DNA of 64,000 nt from Streptomyces sp. PKU-EA00015 (GTDB lineage Bacteria > Actinomycetota > Actinomycetes > Streptomycetales > Streptomycetaceae): the NCBI RefSeq assembly GCF_013387495.1, contig NZ_JABZEE010000013.1:1-64000 (forward strand), given 5' to 3'. Positions 43,486-51,872 of this stretch are shown here, piece after piece (positions within the stretch are counted from its first letter, which is position 1; each line of letters starts with the position of its first letter). The notes below the pieces were generated by a model. The model was not told where the DNA came from. It searched no databases and saw nothing but the letters and a program-made list of their open reading frames with translations. Position numbers and translations under genes: made by a program.

Positions 43486-44517
43486 GTGCGCGTGACGTAT
43501 GAGACCTCTGCCGGGCCCCCTGCCGTGGACTCCGGCCTGCGCGGGTGGCGGGCCGCGACCGAGGCCGCGCTCTACGGGCCGGACGGCTTCTACCTGCGCC
43601 CGGAAGGCCCCGCCGGGCACTTCCGTACGTCCGTGCACGCCTCCCCGCTGTTCGCCTCGGCCGTCGCGCGGCTGCTGCTCGACGTGGCGGACGCGTACGG
43701 GATCGACGAGCCGGCGCTCGTGGACATGGGCGCGGGCCGCGGCGAACTGCTCACCGGCGTGCTGGCCGCCCTGCCCCCCGGCTACCCGGTGCGCGCCTGC
43801 GCCGTGGAGCGGGCGGCGCGGCCCGCCGGGCTCGATGCGCGCATCGCATGGACGGACACGCCCCCGGACGGGGTGCGCGGGCTGCTGTTCGCGAACGAGT
43901 GGCTGGACAACGTCCCCGTCGACGTCGCCGAGGCGGACGAGCAGGGCACGGTGCGCCGGGTGCTGGTGGACTCCGCCGGGCAGGAGCGGCTCGGCGACGA
44001 GGTCGACGGCGACGACGCCGCGTGGCTGGCCCGCTGGTGGCCGCTGACGGAGCCGGGGTCCCGGGCGGAGATCGGCCGGCCGCGCGACGAGGCGTGGGCG
44101 CGGGCGTCCGGCCGGGTGGCGTCGGGCCTCGCGGTGGCCGTCGACTACGCGCACACGGCCGGCGCCCGACCGCCCTTCGGCACGCTGACGGGCTTCCGGG
44201 ACGGCCGGGAGGTGCGCCCGGTCCCGGACGGCAGCTGCGACATCACGGCCCATGTGGCGCTGGACGCGTGCGCCGCCGCGGTGCCGGCGGCCCGGCTGCT
44301 GACGCAGCGCGAGGCCCTGAACCGGCTGGGCGTGAGGGCCGGGCGGCCGCCGCTGGCCCTGGCGTCGTCCGACCCCGCGGCGTACGTCCGCGCCCTGTCG
44401 CGGACCGGTGAGGCGGCGGAGCTGACGGCGCGGGGCGGCCTGGGCGACTTCGGCTGGCTGGTGCGGCGGATCGGGCCTGAGCGGCCCGGCGGGCCTCTGT
44501 CAGACTGGTGCGCATGA
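43486..44517 (+). CDS. MidA/NDUFAF7-family SAM-dependent methyltransferase
   Basis: A 343-residue protein of the COG1565/DUF185 family. The family landmarks are [22 protein letters not shown] (N-terminal substrate region), [20 protein letters not shown] (SAM-binding, about 78-97), [14 protein letters not shown] (the NExxDxxP-type motif) and VAVDYAHT. Eukaryotic NDUFAF7 dimethylates an arginine in NDUFS2, the NuoD homologue of complex I. The gene here overlaps a nuoD-like gene by four bases (ATGA), so both proteins are made together. Two GTG starts (43486, 43492) are possible; GGTGGAG precedes the first. The substrate is inferred from family and context, not shown. Confidence 0.85.
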   Translation: MRVTYETSAGPPAVDSGLRGWRAATEAALYGPDGFYLRPEGPAGHFRTSVHASPLFASAVARLLLDVADAYGIDEPALVDMGAGRGELLTGVLAALPPGYPVRACAVERAARPAGLDARIAWTDTPPDGVRGLLFANEWLDNVPVDVAEADEQGTVRRVLVDSAGQERLGDEVDGDDAAWLARWWPLTEPGSRAEIGRPRDEAWARASGRVASGLAVAVDYAHTAGARPPFGTLTGFRDGREVRPVPDGSCDITAHVALDACAAAVPAARLLTQREALNRLGVRAGRPPLALASSDPAAYVRALSRTGEAAELTARGGLGDFGWLVRRIGPERPGGPLSDWCA

Positions 44518-45656
44518 CGGAGACCACGGTCGGCATCGGCGGAGCGGCGGAGAGCACCGACATGGTGCTCAACATCGGTCCCCAGCATCCCTCCACCCAC
44601 GGTGTGCTGCGGCTGCGCCTCGTGCTGGACGGCGAGCGCATCCGGCACGCGGAGCCGGTCGTCGGCTACATGCACCGCGGCGCCGAGAAGCTCTTCGAGG
44701 CACGCGACTACCGCCAGATCGTGGTGCTCGCCAACCGCCACGACTGGCTCTCCGCCTTCTCCAACGAGCTCGGCGTGGTCATGGCCGTCGAGCGCATGCT
44801 CGGCATGGAGGTGCCGGAGCGGGCGGTGTGGACCCGCACGCTGCTCGCCGAGCTCAACCGGGTCCTCAACCACCTGATGTTCCTCGGGTCGTATCCGCTC
44901 GAACTGGGCGGTATCACCCCGGTGTTCCACGCCTTCCGCGAGCGGGAGGAGCTCCAGCACGTCATGGAGGAGATCTCCGGCGGCCGGATGCACTACATGT
45001 TCAACCGCGTCGGCGGCCTCAAGGAGGACCTGCCCGCCGGCTGGCTCGGCCGGGTCCGGCACGCGGTGGCCGACGTCCGTTCGCGGATGGACGTCTACGA
45101 CCGGCTGGTCCTCGGCAACGAGATCTTCCGCGGCCGCACCCGCGGCGTGGGCGTCCTGTCGGCGGAGGCCGTGCACGCGTACGGGGTGAGCGGACCCATC
45201 GCCCGGGCGTCGGGCGTCGACTTCGACCTGCGCCGGGACGAGCCGTACCTCGCGTACGGGGAGCTCCAGGACACCCTCTCGGTCGTCACCCGCACCGACG
45301 GCGACTGCCTGGCCCGCTTCGAGGTGCTGCTGGAGCAGACGCACAACGCGCTGGACCTGGCGGACGCCTGCCTCGACCGGATCGCCGAACTGCCGCCGGG
45401 CCCGATCAACCAGCGCCTGCCCAAGGTGCTCAAGGCGCCCGAGGGCCACACCTACGCCTGGACCGAGAACCCGCTCGGCATCAACGGCTACTACCTGGTG
45501 TCCAAGGGCGAGAAGACGCCGTACCGGCTCAAGCTCCGCTCGGCGTCGTACAACAACATCCAGGCGCTGGCCGTGCTGCTGCCGGGGACGCTGGTCGCCG
45601 ACATGGTGGCGATCCTCGGATCGCTGTTCTTCGTCGTCGGCGACATCGACAAGTAG
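44514..45656 (+). CDS. NADH-quinone oxidoreductase subunit D paralogue (NuoD2)
   Basis: A 380-residue relative of the 49-kDa complex I subunit, encoded without any other nuo gene. Shared features are the quinone-site His (H29 in [13 protein letters not shown]), HRGAEKL with R55, the arginine that NDUFAF7 methylates in the mammalian homologue, [29 protein letters not shown] and GINGYYLVS. Two departures are clear. The quinone-ligand Tyr of RLDYVS is Trp78 (RHDWLS), and the HHFK-containing segment of canonical NuoD is absent, so the protein is shorter than the usual 410-440. ATG 44514 overlaps the methyltransferase stop. It may be a specialised or regulatory form rather than a subunit of the main complex. 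Confidence 0.88.
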   Translation: MTETTVGIGGAAESTDMVLNIGPQHPSTHGVLRLRLVLDGERIRHAEPVVGYMHRGAEKLFEARDYRQIVVLANRHDWLSAFSNELGVVMAVERMLGMEVPERAVWTRTLLAELNRVLNHLMFLGSYPLELGGITPVFHAFREREELQHVMEEISGGRMHYMFNRVGGLKEDLPAGWLGRVRHAVADVRSRMDVYDRLVLGNEIFRGRTRGVGVLSAEAVHAYGVSGPIARASGVDFDLRRDEPYLAYGELQDTLSVVTRTDGDCLARFEVLLEQTHNALDLADACLDRIAELPPGPINQRLPKVLKAPEGHTYAWTENPLGINGYYLVSKGEKTPYRLKLRSASYNNIQALAVLLPGTLVADMVAILGSLFFVVGDIDK

Positions 45657-45660
45657 ACGC

Positions 45661-45689
45661 GGAAGGCCGCCCTGCGCGGGCGGCCTTCC
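45661..45689. terminator. terminator after nuoD2
   Basis: Perfect 12-bp arms GGAAGGCCGCCC (45661-45672) and GGGCGGCCTTCC (45678-45689) around TGCGC lie between nuoD2 and the convergent coiled-coil gene. Confidence 0.8.
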
Positions 45690-45709
45690 GATCGGGTCTT
45701 TCCTCGGCG

Positions 45710-46726
45710 CTACGAGACGGCGTTGCGCAGGTGGGCCACGTCCAGCTGCTCCGTCTCGTCGTGGGCGGTCAGATCGATGACCTTGCCGATCGCGCGGGGG
45801 TCCTTCATGCGCACGGCCGCGAGGGCTTCTTCGCCCACCACGTCGGCCAGGTCCTCGTGCTGCACGGCCTCGATCGCCTTCTGTGCGGGCTGCGGGTCCT
45901 CCGGCGCGGAGCCGGTGCCGGTGCCCGCCCCCGTGCCGAAGAAGTCGAAGCCGCCCTCGGGGCGCTTGGCGCGCGCACGCTCGGCACTGTAGGGAACGAT
46001 CGCCGACGCGGCGGGCACGGAACGGCGCGCGGGCAGGGCGGACGCCGGACGGGCGTGCTGCCCGGTCCCGGCGCCCGCCGCGTGCTTCCCCTGCGGTTCG
46101 TCCGCCTCCTGGGACCGCTCGGCCAGATCCCGGGCGCGCGCCTCCTCGACGGTGCGCCTGGCCTCCTGGGCCGCGGCGTTGCGCGACAGTTCCTCCAGCG
46201 CCTTGGCGGCCCGCAGGTACGTGGCCGGGGTGGGCGTCGAACCGGCCGGGGGCAGGGCCTTCGAGGGCGCGGCCGCCTCGATCGCGAGCTGCCTGCGGCC
46301 CTCCAGGGCGCTGGCCCGCTCCGTCTCGGCGTTCGCGTACCGCCGGAGCAGGGCGGCGTGTTCGCCGCGGAGCCCGGCCAGCTCGACCCGCTTGGCACGC
46401 AGCTTGGCGTCGAGCTTGATGCGCAGTTCGCGCGACTCCTCGATGTCCGCCTCGAGCTCCGCTATGCGCTCCTCGGTCTTCCACTGGTCGCCGGCGCGGG
46501 CGCGCGTGAGCTCCGCGACCCGGCGGCCGGCACTCCGGTCCCAACTGCGCATGAGGACCGCACCGGTGACAGCGGCGGCAGCGGCGGCCGCCACCAGGGT
46601 GCGCAGCACGACGGCATCCCCGACGAGCCACGCGCCGGCGGCGCACAGTACCGACGCTCCGGCCACGGCCGAGGGCGGCAGCAGTTTGTGCAGGGGCGGG
46701 GAATGACGGTGGCGTCCACGTGGCAT
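45710..46726 (-). CDS. membrane-anchored coiled-coil protein
   Basis: A 338-residue protein. A short basic N-terminus is followed by two hydrophobic helices (about 18-37 and 41-60). A long heptad-rich coiled coil covers about 70-145 (RVAELTRARAGDQWKTEERI, then ELRIKLDAKLRAKRVELAGL). The remainder is Pro/Ala/Gly-rich and ends in a conserved-looking acidic segment (AVQHEDLADVVGEEALAAV onwards). No enzyme motif is visible. Proteins of this layout in streptomycetes are uncharacterised; a scaffold or cell-division/polarity role is only speculation. The start at 46726 follows an ordinary intergenic region. Confidence 0.72.
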   Translation of the reverse strand: MPRGRHRHSPPLHKLLPPSAVAGASVLCAAGAWLVGDAVVLRTLVAAAAAAAVTGAVLMRSWDRSAGRRVAELTRARAGDQWKTEERIAELEADIEESRELRIKLDAKLRAKRVELAGLRGEHAALLRRYANAETERASALEGRRQLAIEAAAPSKALPPAGSTPTPATYLRAAKALEELSRNAAAQEARRTVEEARARDLAERSQEADEPQGKHAAGAGTGQHARPASALPARRSVPAASAIVPYSAERARAKRPEGGFDFFGTGAGTGTGSAPEDPQPAQKAIEAVQHEDLADVVGEEALAAVRMKDPRAIGKVIDLTAHDETEQLDVAHLRNAVS

Positions 46727-46765
46727 GGCCCGAAATTTACCGTGCGTAGGCAGGGAATGGGGTGT

Positions 46766-46801
46766 CGGCCCGGCAAATCTCTGGTCGAGAACTCCGGGCC
46801 G
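46766..46801. terminator. weak terminator candidate after osmoprotectant operon
   Basis: CGGCCCGG (46766-46773) and CCGGGCCG (46794-46801) form an 8-bp stem with a 20-nt loop just past the end of the substrate-binding protein gene. Confidence 0.4.
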
Positions 46802-46809
46802 GCACGCCT

Positions 46810-47787
46810 CTACTTCTCGATCAAGCCCTTCGACAGGAGATAGCCCTTCGCGGCGTCCTCGGGCTTCGCACGCTCGGCGTCCACCGTGCGGTTCAACTCG
46901 GCGAGATCCGCGGTGGTCAGCACCTCGGTGAGATCGCCGAGGACTTCGGCGATCTCCTTGTCCCCGGCATCCCGCGCATTGACCAGCGGAAGGACGTTGT
47001 CGGCGTTCTGGAGCTTCTTGTCGTCCTCCAGCAGGACGAGCCCGAAGCCTTCCAGCGTGGCGTCGGTGGTGGTGGTCAGGACGAGCTGGTCCTCACCGTC
47101 CTTGACGGCCTGCTTGGCCTGCGGCGTCCCGACCCCCTTGGGGTCCACGCCGGCGACATCGATTCCGTACGTCTTCTTCAGACCGGGGGCGCAGAAAGGC
47201 CGGACCTCGCACTCGTCGCCCGCCGCGATCTTCACCTTCAGCTTCGACTTCCCAAGATCCGAAAGCGTCTTGAGCTTGTTCTTCTCGGCGAATTCCCGGG
47301 AGACCGCGAACGCGTTCTGGTCGACGGCCTCGCCCGCGTCGAGCACCTTCAGTCCGCGCGGCTCGGCGAGCGCGGTGAGCGCGGCGACGGTGGCGCCGAC
47401 ATCGCTGGAGGCGACGGGCTTCTCCTGCGGCGCCTTCGGCCCGTTCACCTTCGCGTTGAGGAATTCGGCGACGGTGGCCGCGTATTCCGGCACCACGTCG
47501 ATCTCGCCCTTCTCCAGGGACGGTTCGTACAGCTCGCGGTTCTTCACCGTGGTGACCGACGTCTCGTATCCTGCGTCGGCCAGCAGCTGGGCGTAGAGCT
47601 CGGCGAGCACCTTGGACTCGGTGAAGGCCGCCGCGCCCACGACGAGCGTGCCCTTCTCCCCGGATCCGCCGGCCGATGCGGCGCTGTCCTTCTCCTGCTC
47701 CAGGCTTTCGCCGCCGCACGCGGCAAGAGAACCCACGAGGGCCACCACACCGAGTACCGCGCCCGCGACGCGCGAGGTCTTGCTCAT
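46810..47787 (-). CDS. osmoprotectant ABC transporter substrate-binding lipoprotein
   Basis: Periplasm-facing lipoprotein of 325 residues that captures glycine betaine/choline-type osmoprotectants (OpuAC/ProX family). The signal peptide ends in the lipobox GSLAAC (Cys near residue 24). Family motifs follow: LVVGAAAFTESKVLAELYAQ, DVVPEYAATVAEFL, LTTTTDATLEGFGLVLLEDD. ATG 47787 has GGAGAA four bases upstream. It is last in the leftward operon of two permeases plus binding protein; the ATPase is encoded divergently at 49369. Ligand specificity is from family only. Confidence 0.92.
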   Translation of the reverse strand: MSKTSRVAGAVLGVVALVGSLAACGGESLEQEKDSAASAGGSGEKGTLVVGAAAFTESKVLAELYAQLLADAGYETSVTTVKNRELYEPSLEKGEIDVVPEYAATVAEFLNAKVNGPKAPQEKPVASSDVGATVAALTALAEPRGLKVLDAGEAVDQNAFAVSREFAEKNKLKTLSDLGKSKLKVKIAAGDECEVRPFCAPGLKKTYGIDVAGVDPKGVGTPQAKQAVKDGEDQLVLTTTTDATLEGFGLVLLEDDKKLQNADNVLPLVNARDAGDKEIAEVLGDLTEVLTTADLAELNRTVDAERAKPEDAAKGYLLSKGLIEK

Positions 47788-47845
47788 CAGGTTCTCCGTC
47801 CTTGCGACCGACACATCGAAAAAGGGTCCATCCGCTCCCGCCGTA

Positions 47846-48529
47846 TCAGCCGGTCCGCGCCGTCGCGGCCCTGCGCAGCGGGTTCAGCAGCCGGTCGGCG
47901 GCGACCAGCAGCACCTCCACGAGGAGCGCGAGCACGGCGGCGAGCAGCGCGCCCGCCACGACCTGAGCGGTGTTGTACGTGTTGAAGCCGGCGGTGATGA
48001 TCCGGCCCAGGCCGCCTTGGCCCACCATCGAGGCGATCGTCGCCGTGGCCACCACCTGGACGGCAGCCGACCGCAGCCCGGTCATCAGCAGGGGGTAGGC
48101 GAGGGGCAGCTCCACCCGGAGGAAGAGCTGGCCGCCCGACATGCCCATCCCCCGCGCGGCCTCGACCACCGCCCGGTCCACCTCCCGCATCCCCACGTAC
48201 GCGTTGGTCAGCAGCGGGGGCACGGCGAACAGCACCAGCGCGATGATCGTCGGCAGGTAGCCGGCGCTGCGCAGCGGCGTGAGCATGAAGAGCGCGAGGA
48301 CGGCGAAGACGGGGATCGCCCGGCCCGCGTTCGAGATGTTGACCGCCAGGGCGCCGCCCCTGCCGATGTGTCCCAGCCACAGGGCCACCGGGAGGGCGAT
48401 CGCGCAGGCCAGGGCGAGCGCCACGCCGCTGACGTACACATGCTCGCCGAGCCGGTGCCAGGCGCCGCTCTCGCCCGACCAGTTGGCCCCCGTGGTGAGC
48501 CAGGTCCACGCGTCGGCCGGCACAGCCAT
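47846..48529 (-). CDS. osmoprotectant ABC transporter permease
   Basis: Inner-membrane permease of the BPD_transp_1 type, 227 residues. Five or six helices are visible, with the EAA loop EAARGMGMSGGQLFLRVELPLA contacting the ATPase. A family region (AIPVFAVLALFMLTPL) precedes it, and VGQGGLGRII after it marks the OpuCB/OpuCD group. ATG 48529 shares one base with the stop of the upstream permease gene (TGATG), so expression is coupled. It pairs with that permease as a heterodimer. Confidence 0.92.
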   Translation of the reverse strand: MAVPADAWTWLTTGANWSGESGAWHRLGEHVYVSGVALALACAIALPVALWLGHIGRGGALAVNISNAGRAIPVFAVLALFMLTPLRSAGYLPTIIALVLFAVPPLLTNAYVGMREVDRAVVEAARGMGMSGGQLFLRVELPLAYPLLMTGLRSAAVQVVATATIASMVGQGGLGRIITAGFNTYNTAQVVAGALLAAVLALLVEVLLVAADRLLNPLRRAATARTG

Positions 48530-49227
48530 CAGACCCTCGCCTCCGCCGCGCGCACGCGGGTCCAGGGGGTGAGCAGCCGCTGCGCGCCGAGCAGCAGCAG
48601 GTCCGCGAGCGCCGCCAGCAGCACGCACAGCACGGATGCGGTCAGCACCTGCGCCTTGAAGGTGGTCTGCACCCCGTCGTCTATGAGATTGCCCAGGCCG
48701 CCCTTGCCGACGAGGGCGCCGACCGTGGTCAGCGCGATCGTCGACACCGTGGCGATGCGCACGCCCGCCATCAACGCGGGGAGGGCCAGGGGCAGTTCCA
48801 CCTCCCACAGCAGGCGGACCGGTCCGTAACCCATGCCGCGGGCGGCCTCACGGGCCTCGGCGGGCACCGCCCGCAGCCCGGCCAGGATGTTCCGCACGAG
48901 GATGGTGAGGGAGTAGAGCACGAGGCCTGTCACGACCAGTGCCGCGGACAGCCCGAAGAAGGGCAGCAGCAGCGAGAACATCGCGAGCGAGGGGATCGTG
49001 TAGAGCAGGGTCGTCAGGCCGAGGACCGGTCCGGCGAACCGCGGCCGGGCGCGCACGAGCAGCGCGAGGGGCAGCGCCACCGCGAGTCCGATCAGCACCG
49101 AGGCCACGGTGATCCAGACGTGCTGGACCGTCGCGTCCGTCAGCTCCTCGCTGCGGCTGCGCAGATACTCCGCGCAGAACCAGTCGTTCGCCGCGAGGCA
49201 GCTGCTCGCGGACTGCTCCGCACTCAT
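48529..49227 (-). CDS. osmoprotectant ABC transporter permease
   Basis: Second permease of the importer, 232 residues. The helical core begins HVWITVASVLIGLAVALPLAL. The central part has TIPSLAMFSLLLPFFG, the EAA loop AREAARGMGYGPVRLLWEVELPLALP and VGKGGLGNLIDDG, all as in OpuC permeases. ATG 49227 is preceded by a run of GGGGAGG. It is the first gene of the leftward operon; its start is 141 bp from the divergent ATPase gene, so a shared control region lies between 49228 and 49368. Confidence 0.92.
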   Translation of the reverse strand: MSAEQSASSCLAANDWFCAEYLRSRSEELTDATVQHVWITVASVLIGLAVALPLALLVRARPRFAGPVLGLTTLLYTIPSLAMFSLLLPFFGLSAALVVTGLVLYSLTILVRNILAGLRAVPAEAREAARGMGYGPVRLLWEVELPLALPALMAGVRIATVSTIALTTVGALVGKGGLGNLIDDGVQTTFKAQVLTASVLCVLLAALADLLLLGAQRLLTPWTRVRAAEARV

Positions 49228-49368
49228 CCCTCCCCAACCTCCCCCGGAACACCGGATCAATGCCGGCGGTCCACGGATTCGACCCTAACCCTCGCCACTG
49301 ACAATCGCCGGGGACCGGCACATTGCCGCAACATGGCTTTCACACATGCGCCGTCACAATGGGGAGCC

Positions 49369-50541
49369 ATGATCCGTTTCGACAACGTCACCAAGCGGTA
49401 CGCCGACGGCACGACCGCCGTGGACGACCTCTCCTTCGAGGTCGCCGAGGGTGAACTGGTCACGCTGGTGGGTCCCTCGGGCTGCGGCAAGACGACCACG
49501 ATGAAGATGGTCAACCGCCTCATCGAGCCGAGCAGCGGCCGCATCCGGGTGGGCGGACAGGACATCTCCACCGTCGACCCCGTCGCGCTGCGGCGCCGCA
49601 TCGGTTACGTGATCCAGCAGGTGGGCCTCTTCCCGCACCGGACCGTCCTCGACAACACGGCCACCGTTCCCCACCTGCTCGGCACCGGCCGCGCCAAGGC
49701 CCGTGCACGCGCCGCCGAACTGCTCGACCTCGTCGGCCTCGACCCGTCCGTCCACGGCGACCGCTACCCCGACCAGCTGTCCGGCGGCCAGCGCCAGCGC
49801 GTCGGCGTCGCCCGCGCGCTCGCCGCCGACCCGCCCGTGCTGCTGATGGACGAGCCCTTCGGCGCGGTCGACCCCGTGGTGCGCGAGCACCTGCAGAACG
49901 AGTTCCTCAGGCTCCAGTCGCAGGTGCGCAAGACGGTCCTGTTCGTCACGCACGACATCGAGGAGGCCGTACGGCTCGGGGACCGCATCGCCGTCTACGG
50001 CCAGGGCAGGATCGAGCAGTTCGACGCTCCCGCCACCGTGCTGGGCGCGCCCGCCAACGACTACGTGGCCGACTTCGTCGGCGCCGACCGGGGGCTCAAG
50101 CGACTGTCGGTCACCCCCATCGAGGAGGGCGATCTGGAACAGCCTCCCGTGGTGCACCTGGGCGATCCGCTCCCCCGCGAACTCGGCTCGCGCTGGGCCG
50201 TGGTCCTGGACGGGGCGGACAACCTGCACGGCTGGATCTCCGCCGAACAGGCGCGGCACAGCGGTTCGGTGCGCGAGCACGCCCGGCGCATGGAGGCGTG
50301 GCTGCCGGTCGGCGCCTCGCTCAAGCATGCGTTCGCCACGATGCTCCAGCACGACGCGGGCTGGATCGCGGTGATCGACAAGGAGGAGACCGGCCGCTTC
50401 CTCGGGGTGCTGACCCCGGCCCGGCTGCACGAGGCGCTGCGCCGCTCGATCGACGCGGACGCCCACGACATCGCGCGCGCGGACGTCACCCTGGAGTCGA
50501 TCGGCACGGTCCCGCCGCCGCTGTCCGTGGACAAGCCCTGA
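49369..50541 (+). CDS. osmoprotectant ABC transporter ATP-binding protein with CBS-like tail
   Basis: Cytoplasmic ATPase of the betaine/choline importer, 390 residues. Walker A GPSGCGKTTTMKMV is near residue 35, followed by the Q-loop IQQVGLFPHRTV, signature DQLSGGQRQRVGVAR, Walker B VLLMDEPFGAVD and H-loop FVTHDIEEAVRLGD. The C-terminal 150 residues form a CBS-like regulatory region (from about 245), which in OpuA senses ionic strength. It lies divergent from its permeases, an uncommon split. ATG 49369 follows a CACAAT -10-like element by eight bases, suggesting a near-leaderless message. Confidence 0.93.
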   Translation: MIRFDNVTKRYADGTTAVDDLSFEVAEGELVTLVGPSGCGKTTTMKMVNRLIEPSSGRIRVGGQDISTVDPVALRRRIGYVIQQVGLFPHRTVLDNTATVPHLLGTGRAKARARAAELLDLVGLDPSVHGDRYPDQLSGGQRQRVGVARALAADPPVLLMDEPFGAVDPVVREHLQNEFLRLQSQVRKTVLFVTHDIEEAVRLGDRIAVYGQGRIEQFDAPATVLGAPANDYVADFVGADRGLKRLSVTPIEEGDLEQPPVVHLGDPLPRELGSRWAVVLDGADNLHGWISAEQARHSGSVREHARRMEAWLPVGASLKHAFATMLQHDAGWIAVIDKEETGRFLGVLTPARLHEALRRSIDADAHDIARADVTLESIGTVPPPLSVDKP

Positions 50542-50574
50542 CGGCGGCGGGCCGCTGGGCGCGTCGTGCGGGGG

Positions 50575-51684
50575 TCACGTCGCGCTGAGCCGTCCGCTCA
50601 GCCACTCCAGGGCCGGCGGGATCTCCCGCCGCCACGTGTTGAAGTTGTGACCGCCGCTGTCGAGCACGATCGACGACACCCGCGCGGGCGCCTTGACCTT
50701 CTCGATGAAGGCGAGGGTCCCCTTCAGGTTGCCCTCGCCCTGCCGGGACGTCGTGACCAGGAACGACGACCTGCCCTGCGGCAGATGGTCCAGGCTCCAC
50801 AGCAGGTCGGCCCGCTTCCGCGCCCGGTCGTCACCGTGGAAGAGGTCGCCTGTGGTCGGGTCCTCCGCGGCCTTGTAGTACGCGGACAGGCCGGCGCCCG
50901 CCGCGAACTGCCCGGGATGGTGCAGCGCGATCTTCAGGGCGCAGTAGCCGCCCGTGGAGTTGCCGATGAAGCCCCAGTTCCGCGGGGCCGTGCCCACCCG
51001 GTAGGTCTCCGAGACCGCCTTCGGCAGGTCCGTCGCGAAGAACGTCTCGGCCTTCGGCCCGCCCGGCACGTCCACGCACTCGGTGTCCCTCGGCGGCGCG
51101 ACGGTCGGCCGCAGCATCACCAGGATCATCGGCTGCATCCGGCCCTGTCCGGCCAAACGGTGTGCCGTGGCGGGGTACTTGAGGCCCTTGAGCAGGTTCT
51201 CGGCCGTGCCCGGGTAGCCGGTGAGCACGACGGCCGCGGGGAAGGTGCGTTTCCGGTACTTCTCCTGGAAGTACTCCGGCGGCAGGTAGACGTACGCGGG
51301 GCTGTCGATCCCCGACGTCGCGCCCGACACGACGACCTTCTGGATCTGGCCGCCCGTCACCGCACGGGAGGCGCCCGGCACGTCGGGCGCGCGCCTCTCG
51401 ACGACCTCGATGCTGCTGCCCGCCGCGTGGTCCTCGACCACACCCGTCTCCCGCTCCTGCCCGAAGAGGTCGGCCCAGGAGCCGTAGAAGAGGAAGGAGT
51501 TGTTGGCCGTGAGGGCGACGGCGGCGAAGAGCGCCAGCTGCGTGGCGAGCAGCAGCCCGATGCGCCCGGCCACCGGACGCAGCCCCCTGCGGGCCAGCCT
51601 GGGCCACAGCCACACGGTGGCGGCGAACAGCAGCACGGCTGCGGCTATGGCGAAGGCCAGGACTTTGTTGCTGGTCAGACCCAT
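50575..51684 (-). CDS. membrane-anchored alpha/beta-hydrolase (esterase/antigen 85-like)
   Basis: A 369-residue protein with two or three N-terminal membrane helices (about 8-26 and 40-60). An extracytoplasmic alpha/beta-hydrolase domain of the esterase D/antigen-85 type follows. The nucleophile elbow is GFIGNSTGGYCAL, the oxyanion region AAVVLTGYPGTAEN, and the catalytic His is in DSGGHNFNTW. VYLPPEYFQEKYRKRTFPA is typical of these esterases. Streptomyces has no mycolates, so a mycolyltransferase role is unlikely; a lipid or wall ester is more plausible. It is divergent from the MprF-like gene. Confidence 0.85.
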   Translation of the reverse strand: MGLTSNKVLAFAIAAAVLLFAATVWLWPRLARRGLRPVAGRIGLLLATQLALFAAVALTANNSFLFYGSWADLFGQERETGVVEDHAAGSSIEVVERRAPDVPGASRAVTGGQIQKVVVSGATSGIDSPAYVYLPPEYFQEKYRKRTFPAAVVLTGYPGTAENLLKGLKYPATAHRLAGQGRMQPMILVMLRPTVAPPRDTECVDVPGGPKAETFFATDLPKAVSETYRVGTAPRNWGFIGNSTGGYCALKIALHHPGQFAAGAGLSAYYKAAEDPTTGDLFHGDDRARKRADLLWSLDHLPQGRSSFLVTTSRQGEGNLKGTLAFIEKVKAPARVSSIVLDSGGHNFNTWRREIPPALEWLSGRLSAT

Positions 51685-51772
51685 GGTGGCGAGTGCTTTC
51701 TGCTACGGGCCGGCGTCGGTGATCCGCGCCCGGCACGGCGCCGGTTCGCCGAGAAATTCCCGGCGGCGGATG

Positions 51773-51796
51773 AACCCGCCTCCGGGAAGTGCCGTC
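51773..51796 (+). promoter_or_regulatory. ECF (SigE-type) promoter candidate for the MprF-like gene
   Basis: TGAACC (AAC at 51773-51775) and CGTCCTA (GTC at 51794-51796) are separated by 18 nt, fitting the AAC / GTC elements of ECF-type promoters. Transcription would start near 51803, 70 bp before the gene. Envelope genes of this type are SigE targets in S. coelicolor as I recall; no direct proof is visible here. Confidence 0.45.
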
Positions 51797-51872
51797 CTAG
51801 AGAGCGCACATCGTCCGGGGCCGACCGACCTGTGGCCCGGACGCACGATCTCTCGCGGAGTCACGGGAAGCG

